From positions 1 to 64,000 of the forward strand of contig NZ_SCWB01000014.1 of the NCBI RefSeq assembly GCF_004359545.1: DNA of 64,000 nucleotides. The letters are read 5' to 3'. Shown here one piece after another: positions 52,266 through 60,671 of this stretch. Numbering within the stretch: the first letter of the stretch is position 1; each line of letters starts with the position of its first letter. The notes below the pieces were generated by a model. That model made no database searches. It saw only the letters and a list, made by a program, of their open reading frames with translations, and was not told the origin of the DNA. A program made the translations under genes and the position numbers. Origin of the DNA: Macrococcus lamae. Its GTDB lineage: Bacteria > Bacillota > Bacilli > Staphylococcales > Staphylococcaceae.

Positions 52266-53660
52266 ATGAATCACTGGTTATATACACAAGCAAAGAATAG
52301 ACCGCATCATACCGCAATCAGAACTGGCAGCGGAGAGCTGTCTTTTTGTGAACTGTATGAACGTGCTGCGAAAGTCAGAAACCATATTTCGCTGCTTGAC
52401 ATGCCGTACCGGATTGCGATTCAACCGAAAAATCACTTGTCATCAGTCATTATTTTGCACGGACTGATTCTTGCGGGCCGCGAAATAGTGACGGTCAATA
52501 CACATCTGACAGAAACTGAAGTCATCAAACAGTTATCTTCGATTCAAGTGGATGTTCTGATCACTGATAGTATTTATGGGAACATTAACTGTATTTCGCC
52601 TGAGTCACTATTGAATGATTCAGAAGGACAGGGCGCAGAAGACACCACATTTGAGCCGGAAGATGTTCTGTCCATCATGTTCACATCTGGAACGACAGGC
52701 GTGCAAAAGGCAGTGCCGCAGACCTACAGTAATCATTTTGCCAGCGCTGAACGCTGCAAGCAGGCGTTTCCGTATGATACGGATTCAAAGTGGCTGCTTT
52801 GTCTGCCGCTCTATCATATTTCAGCGTTCAGTATTCTGTTACGAAGTGTAATAGAAGGATTTACGATTGTACTGTTCGAGAAATTTGAAGAAGCGGCGAT
52901 CATGACTTCCATTAAAGAACAAGGCATTACACATATTTCTCTTGTTCCTCAGACACTTGAATGGCTGCTTGATGCCGGACTTGAACGTCATGAACTACAA
53001 GGACTGCTGATCGGTGGTGCTAAAATGGACGAGCGGACGCTTGAGAAAAGCCTGGAACGTCATTTGCCGATCTATACGTCATTCGGCATGACAGAGACGT
53101 GTTCTCAGTTCATTACGGCGACACCGGAAGATATTGAGAAGTATCCTAACAGTGTCGGACGCGTTACAGCGGATATTAAAGTCGCGGCACCGCTGAACGG
53201 CGCAGGAGAGATTTTAGTCAGAGGTGATAACGTCATGAACGGTTACCTCTATCCGGCAGAAGCCAATGCAATATCATTTACAGACGGCTTCTTTATGACA
53301 GGAGATATCGGTCGAATCAGCAACGGTTATCTCTATGTACTTGACCGTAGACGTGACTTGATTATTTCCGGCGGTGAGAATATTTATCCAAGTGAAATTG
53401 AACAGGTCGTGCTCGCCCTGCCGGAAATTACTGCCTGCGCAGTCGTTCCTGTCGATGACGAAAAGTGGGGGCAGCGCCCGGCTCTGATTTACGAAGCGGC
53501 AGAAGATTTGGAAGAACAGATTAACACGCTTATTGATGACAGCATCGCTAAATATAAGCATCCGGTCATTATAAAACGTACAGCACATATCGAACGGACA
53601 AGTAACGGTAAAATTTCACGGCACCGTGTAAAGGAATGGCTGATGAATGAAGTTCAATAA
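52266..53660 (+). CDS. menE: O-succinylbenzoate-CoA ligase
   Basis: A 464-residue member of the ANL adenylating family that activates O-succinylbenzoate. FTSGTTGVQKAVPQTYSNH (about residues 139-157) is the AMP-binding P-loop, TSFGMTETCSQF the substrate motif, and GDIGRISNGYLYVLDRRRDLIISGGENIYPSEIE the hinge and C-terminal domain start. The catalytic Lys is in SNGKISRHRVKEW. AAGGAG precedes the ATG. It overlaps menC by 14 bp. Confidence 0.95.
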   Translation: MNHWLYTQAKNRPHHTAIRTGSGELSFCELYERAAKVRNHISLLDMPYRIAIQPKNHLSSVIILHGLILAGREIVTVNTHLTETEVIKQLSSIQVDVLITDSIYGNINCISPESLLNDSEGQGAEDTTFEPEDVLSIMFTSGTTGVQKAVPQTYSNHFASAERCKQAFPYDTDSKWLLCLPLYHISAFSILLRSVIEGFTIVLFEKFEEAAIMTSIKEQGITHISLVPQTLEWLLDAGLERHELQGLLIGGAKMDERTLEKSLERHLPIYTSFGMTETCSQFITATPEDIEKYPNSVGRVTADIKVAAPLNGAGEILVRGDNVMNGYLYPAEANAISFTDGFFMTGDIGRISNGYLYVLDRRRDLIISGGENIYPSEIEQVVLALPEITACAVVPVDDEKWGQRPALIYEAAEDLEEQINTLIDDSIAKYKHPVIIKRTAHIERTSNGKISRHRVKEWLMNEVQ

Positions 53661-54612
53661 CCTGAAGTGCTATAAATTCAACGCGCCGTTTAAGACACCG
53701 ATCCAGACAGTGAAAACCCGACTGACAGATCGCAGAGTACTCGTCATCTCACTTGATGTAGACGACAGAACATATTTTGCTGAATCGAATGCCTTTGACA
53801 CGAACTGGTATCACGATGAGACAATCGCTACTGTTCATGCCGCAGTGCAGCATATTTTCAGCGAGATCAGTGAGACGGAATGGCATGACTATGCCGAGCT
53901 CGGTACATTGCTCGCGTCATATCGAAGCACACCGCACACGATTGCGTTATTTGACTATATCGGCTGGCAGTGTACGAATGAACTGAATCCGGTGACAGTG
54001 CCGCTTGGTTTTACATTGCATCAGGGTCATACAGGTGAATTCAGTAATCGTGTGAAAGTTAAATGGAATGCGCATATTGAATCACAAGTGAAAGCATTGC
54101 GACAGCAGTATCCTGAAATCAAAATAGCAATAGACGCAAATGGCAGCCTGACAGAAGCGGATGTTCCGATTCTTGAAGCATGTATGAATTATGAAATCGA
54201 CTATTTCGAGGAACCATTCAGCGATATCCGCCTTTATTCAAAATATCATCGTCTGCCATTAGCAATTGATGAATCAGCTTCGAGCATCGAACAGATCATC
54301 AAATATTACGGAGCAGGTGTCAAAACGATCATCGCTAAATATTCCAGACTCGGCGGCGGTTATCCGCTGCTGACGATTAAAGATGCAATTCCTGATATCC
54401 GTATCATTGCTGGAGGCATGTACGAGTACGGTCTCAGTAAATATTTCACAGCAGCGCTTGCAGAACAATTAGGAACCATTCCTGACATCACACCGCGCGG
54501 TTTTTATTTTGATGGCGATTATGCGGACTGGAACGAGAAGATACAGGACGGACAGCTGACAATGAGCTTTCCGCAAGTAAATGAGCAGCGCTTGATTCCG
54601 TTAAATAAATAA
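53647..54612 (+). CDS. menC: O-succinylbenzoate synthase
   Basis: A 321-residue enolase-superfamily dehydratase making O-succinylbenzoate from SHCHC. VKVKWN supplies the K-x-K base (about residues 136-140). Metal ligands are in IAIDANGSL, YFEEPFSD and AIDESASS, and the second Lys in TIIAKYSRLGG. The start ATG 53647 lies in menE without a strong ribosome site, suggesting translational coupling. It is the last men gene and ends at a strong terminator. Confidence 0.93.
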   Translation: MKFNNLKCYKFNAPFKTPIQTVKTRLTDRRVLVISLDVDDRTYFAESNAFDTNWYHDETIATVHAAVQHIFSEISETEWHDYAELGTLLASYRSTPHTIALFDYIGWQCTNELNPVTVPLGFTLHQGHTGEFSNRVKVKWNAHIESQVKALRQQYPEIKIAIDANGSLTEADVPILEACMNYEIDYFEEPFSDIRLYSKYHRLPLAIDESASSIEQIIKYYGAGVKTIIAKYSRLGGGYPLLTIKDAIPDIRIIAGGMYEYGLSKYFTAALAEQLGTIPDITPRGFYFDGDYADWNEKIQDGQLTMSFPQVNEQRLIPLNK

Positions 54613-54615
54613 AGA

Positions 54616-54668
54616 AGAGTCTCGGACATTAGTAGTTATTCTACTGATATGTCCGAGGCTCTATTTTA
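54616..54668 (+). terminator. Terminator of the men operon
   Basis: AGAGTCTCGGACAT and ATGTCCGAGGCTCT arms with a 19-bp inner region, followed by ATTTTA. Confidence 0.92.
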
Positions 54669-54806
54669 TGGTTAAAGTTAATGACGTAAACCAATAATTG
54701 CATCAAACCGCGAGTTCATTTGAGTCAATTATGAATAATGATCAGTAAATGCTGTTTTTACAAATAATATGATGACGAACTGAATCATTATCTCTATATG
54801 TTAATG

Positions 54807-54835
54807 TTGACGATTCCAATATCAAGGACTATATT
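54807..54835 (+). promoter_or_regulatory. Promoter of the 54866 lipoprotein gene
   Basis: TTGACG (54807-54812), 17-bp spacer, TATATT (54830-54835). I see nothing else of note in the 190 bp after the men terminator. Confidence 0.7.
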
Positions 54836-54865
54836 GAAATAAATTGCTCATAAAGGCGGATGTAT

Positions 54866-55381
54866 ATGAAAAGAAGAGAATGCATCGTGTTATTAGGAGT
54901 ATTATTGTTGACCGGTTGCAGCAAAGAAGAGCAAGTATCAGTTAAGACAATTGAAACAGTACAAAAACCAGTACCGAAACCTGTTCAACAACCGGAAGAT
55001 ATTGACCAGGCATTTATGTCTCCCGGATTTAAAATACTCAACTTCACATTATCGTCGCCAACTGATAACAAAGTCGTATTTCATATTAAATATCAGTTCG
55101 GAATGAATGCTATCCATCATCTGAAAACCAGTGACAAGTATTATATAGCTATTCAATACCCTGAAATTTTTGATGGCAGTACAATACTTTCGCAAAGCCC
55201 GTTAATTGAACAGCAGTCAGATGAAAGAATAATAGTCGATGCTGACATTAAGCAGTCCTTGAATGAAGCACATACAGATATCTTTAAGAAGTCTATGAAA
55301 TATAATCTGCTCATATTTGATGAACATAAAAAATTAATCCACGTATACAATGACATTAAAGGCCATATACAAACACAATAA
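54866..55381 (+). CDS. Predicted lipoprotein, function unknown
   Basis: A 171-residue protein with a lipoprotein signal: MKRRECIVLLGVLLLTGCSK, lipobox LTGC with Cys18. A Pro/Lys/Gln-rich linker (about residues 30-48) leads to a beta-rich domain (FKILNFTLSSPTDNKVVFHIKY onwards) ending DIKGHIQTQ. I recognise no family. ATG 54866 follows AAAGGCGG; an ATG 6 bp earlier is too close. It has its own promoter and shares a terminator with yidD, which converges. Confidence 0.82.
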   Translation: MKRRECIVLLGVLLLTGCSKEEQVSVKTIETVQKPVPKPVQQPEDIDQAFMSPGFKILNFTLSSPTDNKVVFHIKYQFGMNAIHHLKTSDKYYIAIQYPEIFDGSTILSQSPLIEQQSDERIIVDADIKQSLNEAHTDIFKKSMKYNLLIFDEHKKLIHVYNDIKGHIQTQ

Positions 55382-55411
55382 CTGCAGGCGCTTAATGCGC
55401 CTGCAGTTATT
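55377..55411. terminator. Bidirectional terminator
   Basis: AATAACTGCAGGCGC-TTAAT-GCGCCTGCAGTTATT, a perfect 15-bp stem that overlaps the stop codons of both converging genes. Confidence 0.93.
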
Positions 55412-55631
55412 CGTCTTTCTTCGGTGGTACAGGATCGAAGCCGCCTGCATGAAATGGGTGACATTTGCTGATGCGGACTGCTGTCATCAAGCTTCCTTTT
55501 AATGCGCCGTGAGTTTCGATCGCTTCTATGCCATATTGTGAGCATGTCGGCTGAAAGCGGCATGTTGGCGGTGTCATCGGTGAAATGTAATTACGGTAAA
55601 ATTGGATGCCTGATATTAATAATCGTTTCAT
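55407..55631 (-). CDS. yidD: Membrane protein insertion efficiency factor YidD
   Basis: A 74-residue protein of the YidD family: [27 protein letters not shown] with the conserved Cys pair, [15 protein letters not shown], and C-terminal [17 protein letters not shown]. It is a small amphipathic inner-face protein helping YidC-dependent membrane insertion. It lies 9 bp after the lipoprotein gene at 55641 on the same strand, so the two are probably cotranscribed. Confidence 0.95.
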   Translation of the reverse strand: MKRLLISGIQFYRNYISPMTPPTCRFQPTCSQYGIEAIETHGALKGSLMTAVRISKCHPFHAGGFDPVPPKKDE

Positions 55632-55640
55632 TTGTTCCCT

Positions 55641-56396
55641 CTATTCTGTTGGGTCGGTGACCGTTGTTTTATTGAAATCAGAATAATTCGTTGTCTGTTC
55701 CATTTGGATGCGGACTGGTTCTTCGTCAATAGTCGCTGTCATTTCTACTTTGAATGACAAAGTCTTCGGATACACTTTTGCCGGTGAATAGTTTACTGTG
55801 TATTCCCCAGCTGCCACTTTAAGATCCGTCAAATCTGATAATGCTTCTACCTGATTTAGACTGGATGATGACAAGCCGTACTCAAACAGTTCTTTCAACA
55901 CTTGATTATTACCAGTATATTTGATACTGTCTTTGTCAATTGTGACTTTGTCAGCAACTGGTTTTACAACGCCTTGCAGTATGCGATTTAAGTTAAATAT
56001 ATCGGCAACTGCTGTTTCGATATATTTCGTGTCTGCGCGTCTTGCCTGGTAAGTGATATAAGTAGGGACAGGATTTGCTTTTAATGCGCCATTTCTGACA
56101 TAAGCCTGATAGCTTTTTACTGGATAGCGGGAATGATTACTGTCTGCTTCCACAGATAGGTTGACTGTATTGTCACTGCTCGTCTGGCTGTTTGTCATTT
56201 GAGTGAAACGGGTTGTGAATTTATTATATATAACTGTTGTTTGATTTTCACTGTCACTGCTCAGACTGTCGATGGCTTTAATGGATGTCTGCATCTGTGA
56301 TAATGTTTCGTCCTTCGTTCTTGGTTTCGGTGACTCGTTGCTACATGCACTCATAATTAATGATAAAATAATGATAATATAAACGAATGTTTTCAT
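55641..56396 (-). CDS. Predicted lipoprotein, LolA/DUF6612-like shape
   Basis: A 251-residue protein. The signal peptide ends in lipobox MSAC with Cys18. The mature part is mostly beta strands with Thr/Ser-rich repeats, a domain layout recalling LolA-like or DUF6612 lipoproteins; this is a weak likeness. AGGTTACC lies before the ATG. It is upstream of yidD in one transcript, and its own function is unknown. Confidence 0.78.
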   Translation of the reverse strand: MKTFVYIIIILSLIMSACSNESPKPRTKDETLSQMQTSIKAIDSLSSDSENQTTVIYNKFTTRFTQMTNSQTSSDNTVNLSVEADSNHSRYPVKSYQAYVRNGALKANPVPTYITYQARRADTKYIETAVADIFNLNRILQGVVKPVADKVTIDKDSIKYTGNNQVLKELFEYGLSSSSLNQVEALSDLTDLKVAAGEYTVNYSPAKVYPKTLSFKVEMTATIDEEPVRIQMEQTTNYSDFNKTTVTDPTE

Positions 56397-56457
56397 GGTA
56401 ACCTCATCTGTTGTATTATCTTGATTTTATCATAGAGCATTGAACGGGGATAGATGT

Positions 56458-56910
56458 ATGGAATTTATCGATCAGCTGGGGCACCAGGTCGTATTAAAAA
56501 AAGAAGAGCCAGTTCATGATCATGTACTGGTGATAGCATTATATCAGAATCAGTTCGTGCTGACACATCATCAAATACGCGGCATTGAGTTTCCTGGCGG
56601 CAAGCGCGAGATAGGGGAAACAACTTTTGACGCCGCACATCGTGAGCTGTATGAAGAGACAGGTGGGCGGGCGGTGTCCATGGATTACATCACCACATAC
56701 ACAGTATTTGGTGAAACATCGTTTAAGAAAGATGTCTTTTTAGCACAAATCGATTCCATCGAAGATAAAGCAGATTATATGGAAACGTGGGGACCGGTCG
56801 TCGTGAATCAATTGGAGGACGTTAAAGTTCACCGCAGCCGGCTGCTCGATGACGCCTGTATTAACTATATTGTGAAGGAGATGATATCATGTGGCTGGAT
56901 AGACGATTGA
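56458..56910 (+). CDS. ytkD: NUDIX hydrolase, YtkD-like
   Basis: A 150-residue NUDIX protein. The box GGKREIGETTFDAAHRELYEETGG (about residues 44-67) has all Glu residues of the G-x5-E-x7-REUxEExGU pattern. The layout matches YtkD, which in Bacillus cleans oxidised nucleotides (8-oxo-dGTP) and can act on RNA 5' ends. Start ATG 56458 follows GGGGAT. It overlaps the next hydrolase gene by 22 bp. Confidence 0.88.
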   Translation: MEFIDQLGHQVVLKKEEPVHDHVLVIALYQNQFVLTHHQIRGIEFPGGKREIGETTFDAAHRELYEETGGRAVSMDYITTYTVFGETSFKKDVFLAQIDSIEDKADYMETWGPVVVNQLEDVKVHRSRLLDDACINYIVKEMISCGWIDD

Positions 56911-57656
56911 TCAATGCCTGGTATTTTGACAGGCATTTGTGCGAAGTTGACTACTATTCAGATGAATTCGTCGTCACTGCAATGCTGCTGGAAGCAAATC
57001 TTCCGAAACGCATCGTTATCTACCTTCGGGGTGGTAAAGGCGGTGTCGGTCAAGTCAGACCGGTCAGGCTGATGCAGTTTGCAGGGCCAGATACATTAGT
57101 TGCTGCACCTTACTACAGAGGCACTAGAATCGATAACGGTAAAGACGAGTTCGGCGGCGCAGATTTAGAAGATGTGCGGTCGCTCGTCCGTGAACTAGAG
57201 CATCAGTACGGCGACTTACCTGTACATCTCGTCGGTTTTTCCCGTGGGGGTATTCAAGGACTGCTGACGTATCAAGATATCGATGCCGCGTCTTACATCA
57301 TCCACAGTGGTGTTTCAGATATCTACTTGATGTACGAAGAACGTCATGACCTGCACGGCATGATGAGACGGCTCATAGGCAAACCGGGAGAAAACGACAG
57401 TGAGTATGACAGACGTAACGGCTATAAGCATGTCAGAAAAGACAGTCCGCCAGTCATGATCATTCACGGTACAGCTGACAAGCAGGTCGGCGTCAAACAC
57501 GCAGAAATACTGGCAGAACGATTGAAAATGCTGAACGTGCCACACGCGATTCATCTCTATGAGGGAGAAGGGCATGTCTTCACACCACCGAAAGAACGGG
57601 AAGTGCTCGAGAAAATTCAACAGTGGATGAATGATGTAGAAGCGGGACTTATTTAA
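56889..57656 (+). CDS. Alpha/beta hydrolase of the prolyl oligopeptidase-like group
   Basis: A 255-residue alpha/beta hydrolase. The nucleophile elbow GFSRGG (about residues 117-122, Ser), the acid in HGTADKQVG (about 196-204) and the His in GEGHVF (about 230-235) form a full triad. It resembles S9-like peptidase domains that stand alone in staphylococci between the NUDIX gene and pckA. The substrate is unknown. The ATG lies in the tail of the NUDIX gene with AAGGAG upstream, implying coupling. Confidence 0.87.
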   Translation: MWLDRRLINAWYFDRHLCEVDYYSDEFVVTAMLLEANLPKRIVIYLRGGKGGVGQVRPVRLMQFAGPDTLVAAPYYRGTRIDNGKDEFGGADLEDVRSLVRELEHQYGDLPVHLVGFSRGGIQGLLTYQDIDAASYIIHSGVSDIYLMYEERHDLHGMMRRLIGKPGENDSEYDRRNGYKHVRKDSPPVMIIHGTADKQVGVKHAEILAERLKMLNVPHAIHLYEGEGHVFTPPKEREVLEKIQQWMNDVEAGLI

Positions 57657-57705
57657 TGAGTGACATTTTACTCTTTTGAATATATACTTTGAAGGGGTGA
57701 TGACG

Positions 57706-57948
57706 ATGAAAGTTAACTTGAAAAAGTGGGGAAACAGCCATGGTATTAGAATTCCCGAAGTTGTTATTAATGAAATGAATCTTAATGAGAATCAAAGGTT
57801 TAATTTAACTGTCGAAGAAGATGCAATAGCACTAAAAGTAGAAGAAAACCAAAAGAACTTATTACGCCAAATGTTTAAGAACTATGATACTAATCAAAAG
57901 TCCGAAGAATTTGACTGGGGAGAACCACAAGGCAAAGAAGTAGAGTAG
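57706..57948 (+). CDS. MazE/PemI-like antitoxin without a partner toxin
   Basis: An 80-residue protein. The N-terminal 50 residues (MKVNLKKWGNSHGIRIPEVV, then FNLTVEEDAIALKVEE) are a SpoVT/AbrB swapped-hairpin DNA-binding domain of the MazE type. The C-terminal tail (LLRQMFKNYD, then EEFDWGEPQGKEVE) is the toxin-binding extension, as in PemI. ATG 57706 follows GAAGGGG. A MazF/PemK gene normally overlaps or follows directly, but here only 40 bp of non-coding DNA and a terminator follow. Confidence 0.85.
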   Translation: MKVNLKKWGNSHGIRIPEVVINEMNLNENQRFNLTVEEDAIALKVEENQKNLLRQMFKNYDTNQKSEEFDWGEPQGKEVE

Positions 57949-57986
57949 AAAAGATTCTTTATAGAGCATCATTTTATAAGAGTTTA

Positions 57987-58015
57987 AGGCATACTGAATT
58001 CCCAGTGTGCTTTTT
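57987..58015 (+). terminator. Terminator of the antitoxin gene
   Basis: AAGGCATACTG-AATTCC-CAGTGTGCTTTTT stem with one G-T pair and five T. Confidence 0.82.
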
Positions 58016-58025
58016 CACTTTTTGT

Positions 58026-58054
58026 TTGTATTTTTCAGCATACTGTTATATGAT
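58026..58054 (+). promoter_or_regulatory. Promoter of the MBL/TetR operon
   Basis: TTGTAT (58026-58031), 17-bp spacer, TATGAT (58049-58054). The operator palindrome begins 2 bp after the -10 box. Confidence 0.6.
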
Positions 58055-58056
58055 TT

Positions 58057-58073
58057 AGCTAATCTGATTAGCT
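58057..58073. promoter_or_regulatory. Palindromic operator, likely for the adjacent TetR protein
   Basis: AGCTAATC-T-GATTAGCT is a perfect 8+1+8 inverted repeat covering the predicted transcription start, 14 bp before the MBL gene. Size and position are those of TetR-type operators. Confidence 0.68.
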
Positions 58074-58087
58074 GAAGGAGAGTATAC

Positions 58088-58804
58088 ATGAAAATCACTA
58101 AAATTGATAATGTCTACCAGCTTTCTTTTCTGCCGCACTTGTTTCCAATCAACGTCTATGTCGTTGAAGAGGAGAAAAGTCTCACCGTCATTGATATCGG
58201 TATGAAGCCGTTCAACAAGGAACTTAAGAAACTCAGTACGCAACTCGGTAAACCTATTGAAAACTTGTTACTTACTCATGCTCATTCTGACCATGTCATG
58301 GGTATCCATCAGTTTAAAGCGCTGTTTCCTGACGTGGTCATCAGTATGTCGGAAAGAGAGCATCGCTTCATCAAGGAAGATTTTAAGTTCGATGCAGATG
58401 AAGCGGGCTATGAATTGAAAGGCGATTACTCTAAATGCAATTTTGAAGTAGATCACCTTCTGAAAGAAGGAGAACATATCGGCTCACTGCAAGTGATTAA
58501 TACACCTGGACATTCTGTTGGATCCATTTCTTTCTGGAACTCAGACAATGGCTTTCTCATCGCAGGCGATAGCTTTCAGACCAAAGGAAGGGTTGCCGTG
58601 TCCGGAGATAAAGTGATGACCTTCCCGTTTCCGGCAATAGCGACAGGTAACAAAGAAGCAGCATTGAAGAGCGCGATCAAAATCAAGGACTTGAAACCTC
58701 GTGTACTTGCAGTAGGGCACGGTAAAATGATTGAACAACCACAGACCATGATAGAAAAAGCAATTAAGAGGTGCGAAGATGAGAGGGAAAATCAATCAAG
58801 ATAA
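58088..58804 (+). CDS. MBL-fold metallohydrolase
   Basis: A 238-residue metallo-beta-lactamase-fold enzyme. Zinc ligands are visible in THAHSDHVMG (H-x-H-x-DH, about residues 63-72), TPGHSVGS (about 140-147), AGDSF and VGHGK. It resembles general MBL hydrolases near TetR genes in staphylococci. The substrate is unknown. GAAGGAG precedes the ATG. It overlaps the tetR-type gene by 26 bp and sits under a palindromic operator. Confidence 0.92.
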   Translation: MKITKIDNVYQLSFLPHLFPINVYVVEEEKSLTVIDIGMKPFNKELKKLSTQLGKPIENLLLTHAHSDHVMGIHQFKALFPDVVISMSEREHRFIKEDFKFDADEAGYELKGDYSKCNFEVDHLLKEGEHIGSLQVINTPGHSVGSISFWNSDNGFLIAGDSFQTKGRVAVSGDKVMTFPFPAIATGNKEAALKSAIKIKDLKPRVLAVGHGKMIEQPQTMIEKAIKRCEDERENQSR

Positions 58805-59333
58805 AATTATAGCAGCATCATTAAAAATTCTTGCTCATCAATCACCGAAAGACCTATCATTAAAAGAACTGGCGAGTGAACTAGATATTAAATCTCCTTC
58901 TCTTTATAAGCACTTCAGAAACTTAGATGAGCTGCATGATATATTATCACAGTATAGCCTAGAAAAACTTTATGATTCGTTAAGCAGATCTATAGAGCAT
59001 CTAGAGGGGTCAATCGCATTAACTGCACTTATGACAGAATATCGGAAGTTTGCCACCGAGAATCCGAGCATATACGAGTACACGCAGAACACCGGTTACT
59101 GGATTTCAGAAGAAACATATGCTGAATCTGAAAAAGTCGTCCAGCTCATGTATAGTCTGGTCGAAGACATTAAAAGTGAAGAACAGAAAGTGCATCTCAT
59201 TCGTCTGGTCAGAAGTTATGTGGCAGGGTTTATCAGCCTCGAGCAGAATAAAGGGTTTGAGATGGCGGTCGATGTCGAACAATCATTTAATATTGGTGTA
59301 AAACTGATTGTAGAGTCATTTAAAGGGAAATAG
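58779..59333 (+). CDS. TetR/AcrR-family regulator
   Basis: A 184-residue repressor-type protein. The N-terminal helix-turn-helix spans about residues 8-52 (IIAASLKILAHQSPKDLSLKELASELDIKSPSLYKHF). The C-terminal part (GYWISEETYAESEKVVQLMYSLVED, VRSYVAGFISLEQNKGFE) is a WHG/TetR_C ligand domain. It starts inside the MBL gene in another frame, and probably represses this operon through the palindrome at 58057. The inducer is unknown. Confidence 0.92.
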   Translation: MRGKINQDKIIAASLKILAHQSPKDLSLKELASELDIKSPSLYKHFRNLDELHDILSQYSLEKLYDSLSRSIEHLEGSIALTALMTEYRKFATENPSIYEYTQNTGYWISEETYAESEKVVQLMYSLVEDIKSEEQKVHLIRLVRSYVAGFISLEQNKGFEMAVDVEQSFNIGVKLIVESFKGK

Positions 59334-59363
59334 GCTGTAAAGACTTATATTTAAGGAGATGCC

Positions 59364-59816
59364 ATGCAGATAAAAAAGTGGGCGTGTATCGTATTTCTTA
59401 TTGCCGGAACACTTCATTCCCTTGCTACTTTCTATTGGTCGTACGGTGGTGAATTAGGACTTGCAACTGTTGGAGAATGGACTTTTAAGTTGAAACAGCA
59501 ATATGGCAACCGAATTTTAATCGGTCTATTCTTTTTAGGCCTTTTTAAGTTAGCGGCAACATGGCTGCCAGCTATACTTTATAAGAAAGAAGTTAAAGCT
59601 TTACGGCTGATTTCATATGCAGGTGCTGTCATATTAATTGTGCATGGCGGCGGAAATACAATAGTCGGCTGGTTGAAATTTTTAAACATTATACCCAGAA
59701 AAAATACGCTTAGTGAAATAGGACAGGCATTCATCTGGGACCCTTTGTTTCTGATCTGGGGATGTTCTTTGTTATTATTTTTATTATCAACTAGAGTTAG
59801 AAGAAATAATATTTGA
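59364..59816 (+). CDS. DUF3995 membrane protein
   Basis: A 150-residue protein with four hydrophobic helices (about residues 5-25, 45-70, 78-100, 122-142). LIAGTLHSLATFYWSYGGELGL and the WxxA-like end IWDPLFLIWG fit DUF3995. The function is unknown. AAGGAG lies 7 nt before the ATG. It follows the TetR gene by 30 bp and is followed by the esterase gene after 11 bp, so the four genes 58088-60556 may be one transcript. Confidence 0.82.
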   Translation: MQIKKWACIVFLIAGTLHSLATFYWSYGGELGLATVGEWTFKLKQQYGNRILIGLFFLGLFKLAATWLPAILYKKEVKALRLISYAGAVILIVHGGGNTIVGWLKFLNIIPRKNTLSEIGQAFIWDPLFLIWGCSLLLFLLSTRVRRNNI

Positions 59817-59827
59817 GGAGAAGCAGT

Positions 59828-60556
59828 ATGATGAGTTTCAAAAATAAGTATCAATTTTTTTACGCGGATCATATTAATAAAAATAAGCCGATTCATCTTC
59901 TAATTTCACAAGACGGTCAGTTTGCATTAGAAGAAAATGAAAAGACAAATGGATATGCTCTGGAGTTAAATAAACTTATTATTGAAGAAAAATTACCATT
60001 TGTGTTACTGACAATCGATAATGTAGAGAACGAAAGGGCAAATCAATACTGCCCATACCAATCAGGAAATTTTTCCTTTAAAACATTAGGTTATAATAGA
60101 ATTTTGAATCCAGTTGGAAAAGAATATTCTACCTGGCTCATAGAATTTTTACTTCCAAATGTAATAGAGGAATACAATATTGAAATAGAATCAATAACGC
60201 TTCTTGGAATTTCAATGGGTGCATTAATATCACTCTACACATTATTAGAATATCCCAATGAAATTAACAATCTTATTTCAATATCCGGTGCTTACTACAT
60301 TAATCAAGAAAGCATTGAGCAAAAAATTATTGAAACTTCTTTCTACGATTCTCATAAAATTTATTTAGATTATGGAACAGAAGAAGTTGAAAGCGATAAC
60401 TTTATTTCTACGTGTTTTATAGAAAGTAATGAAAGAATAATTAATTCTCTTAGAGAACAACCAATTGAATTAGTCCCAAAAAAGTTCGAGGGGCATCATC
60501 ACGATTATCTTTTTTTCAAAGAGAGAGTGAAAAAAGCTATAAAAGAAATTATTTAA
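59828..60556 (+). CDS. Alpha/beta hydrolase, putative esterase
   Basis: A 242-residue protein. The nucleophile elbow GISMGA (about residues 122-127, Ser124) and a C-terminal HHHDYLFF with the probable catalytic His fit the esterase-D-like group. The region is clearly more AT-rich than its neighbours, with heavy use of AAA, ATT, TTA and AAT codons, hinting at separate origin. ATG 59828 follows GAGGAG; the next codon is also ATG. Confidence 0.8.
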   Translation: MMSFKNKYQFFYADHINKNKPIHLLISQDGQFALEENEKTNGYALELNKLIIEEKLPFVLLTIDNVENERANQYCPYQSGNFSFKTLGYNRILNPVGKEYSTWLIEFLLPNVIEEYNIEIESITLLGISMGALISLYTLLEYPNEINNLISISGAYYINQESIEQKIIETSFYDSHKIYLDYGTEEVESDNFISTCFIESNERIINSLREQPIELVPKKFEGHHHDYLFFKERVKKAIKEII

Positions 60557-60671
60557 TAATTAAAGTAATAAAATAGGTTAACATCTAAGTAAATTTTCCC
60601 TGTTACAATGCTATGCTTTCTCTATTTAGGGTAATATAAAACGTATTTTATATTTCCTAGGAGGTTACGGC

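Noticed and set aside
57949-58087. Frameshifted or truncated MazF toxin after the antitoxin
   Set aside because: No reading frame in this spacer gives a PemK/MazF start, and a terminator occupies most of it.
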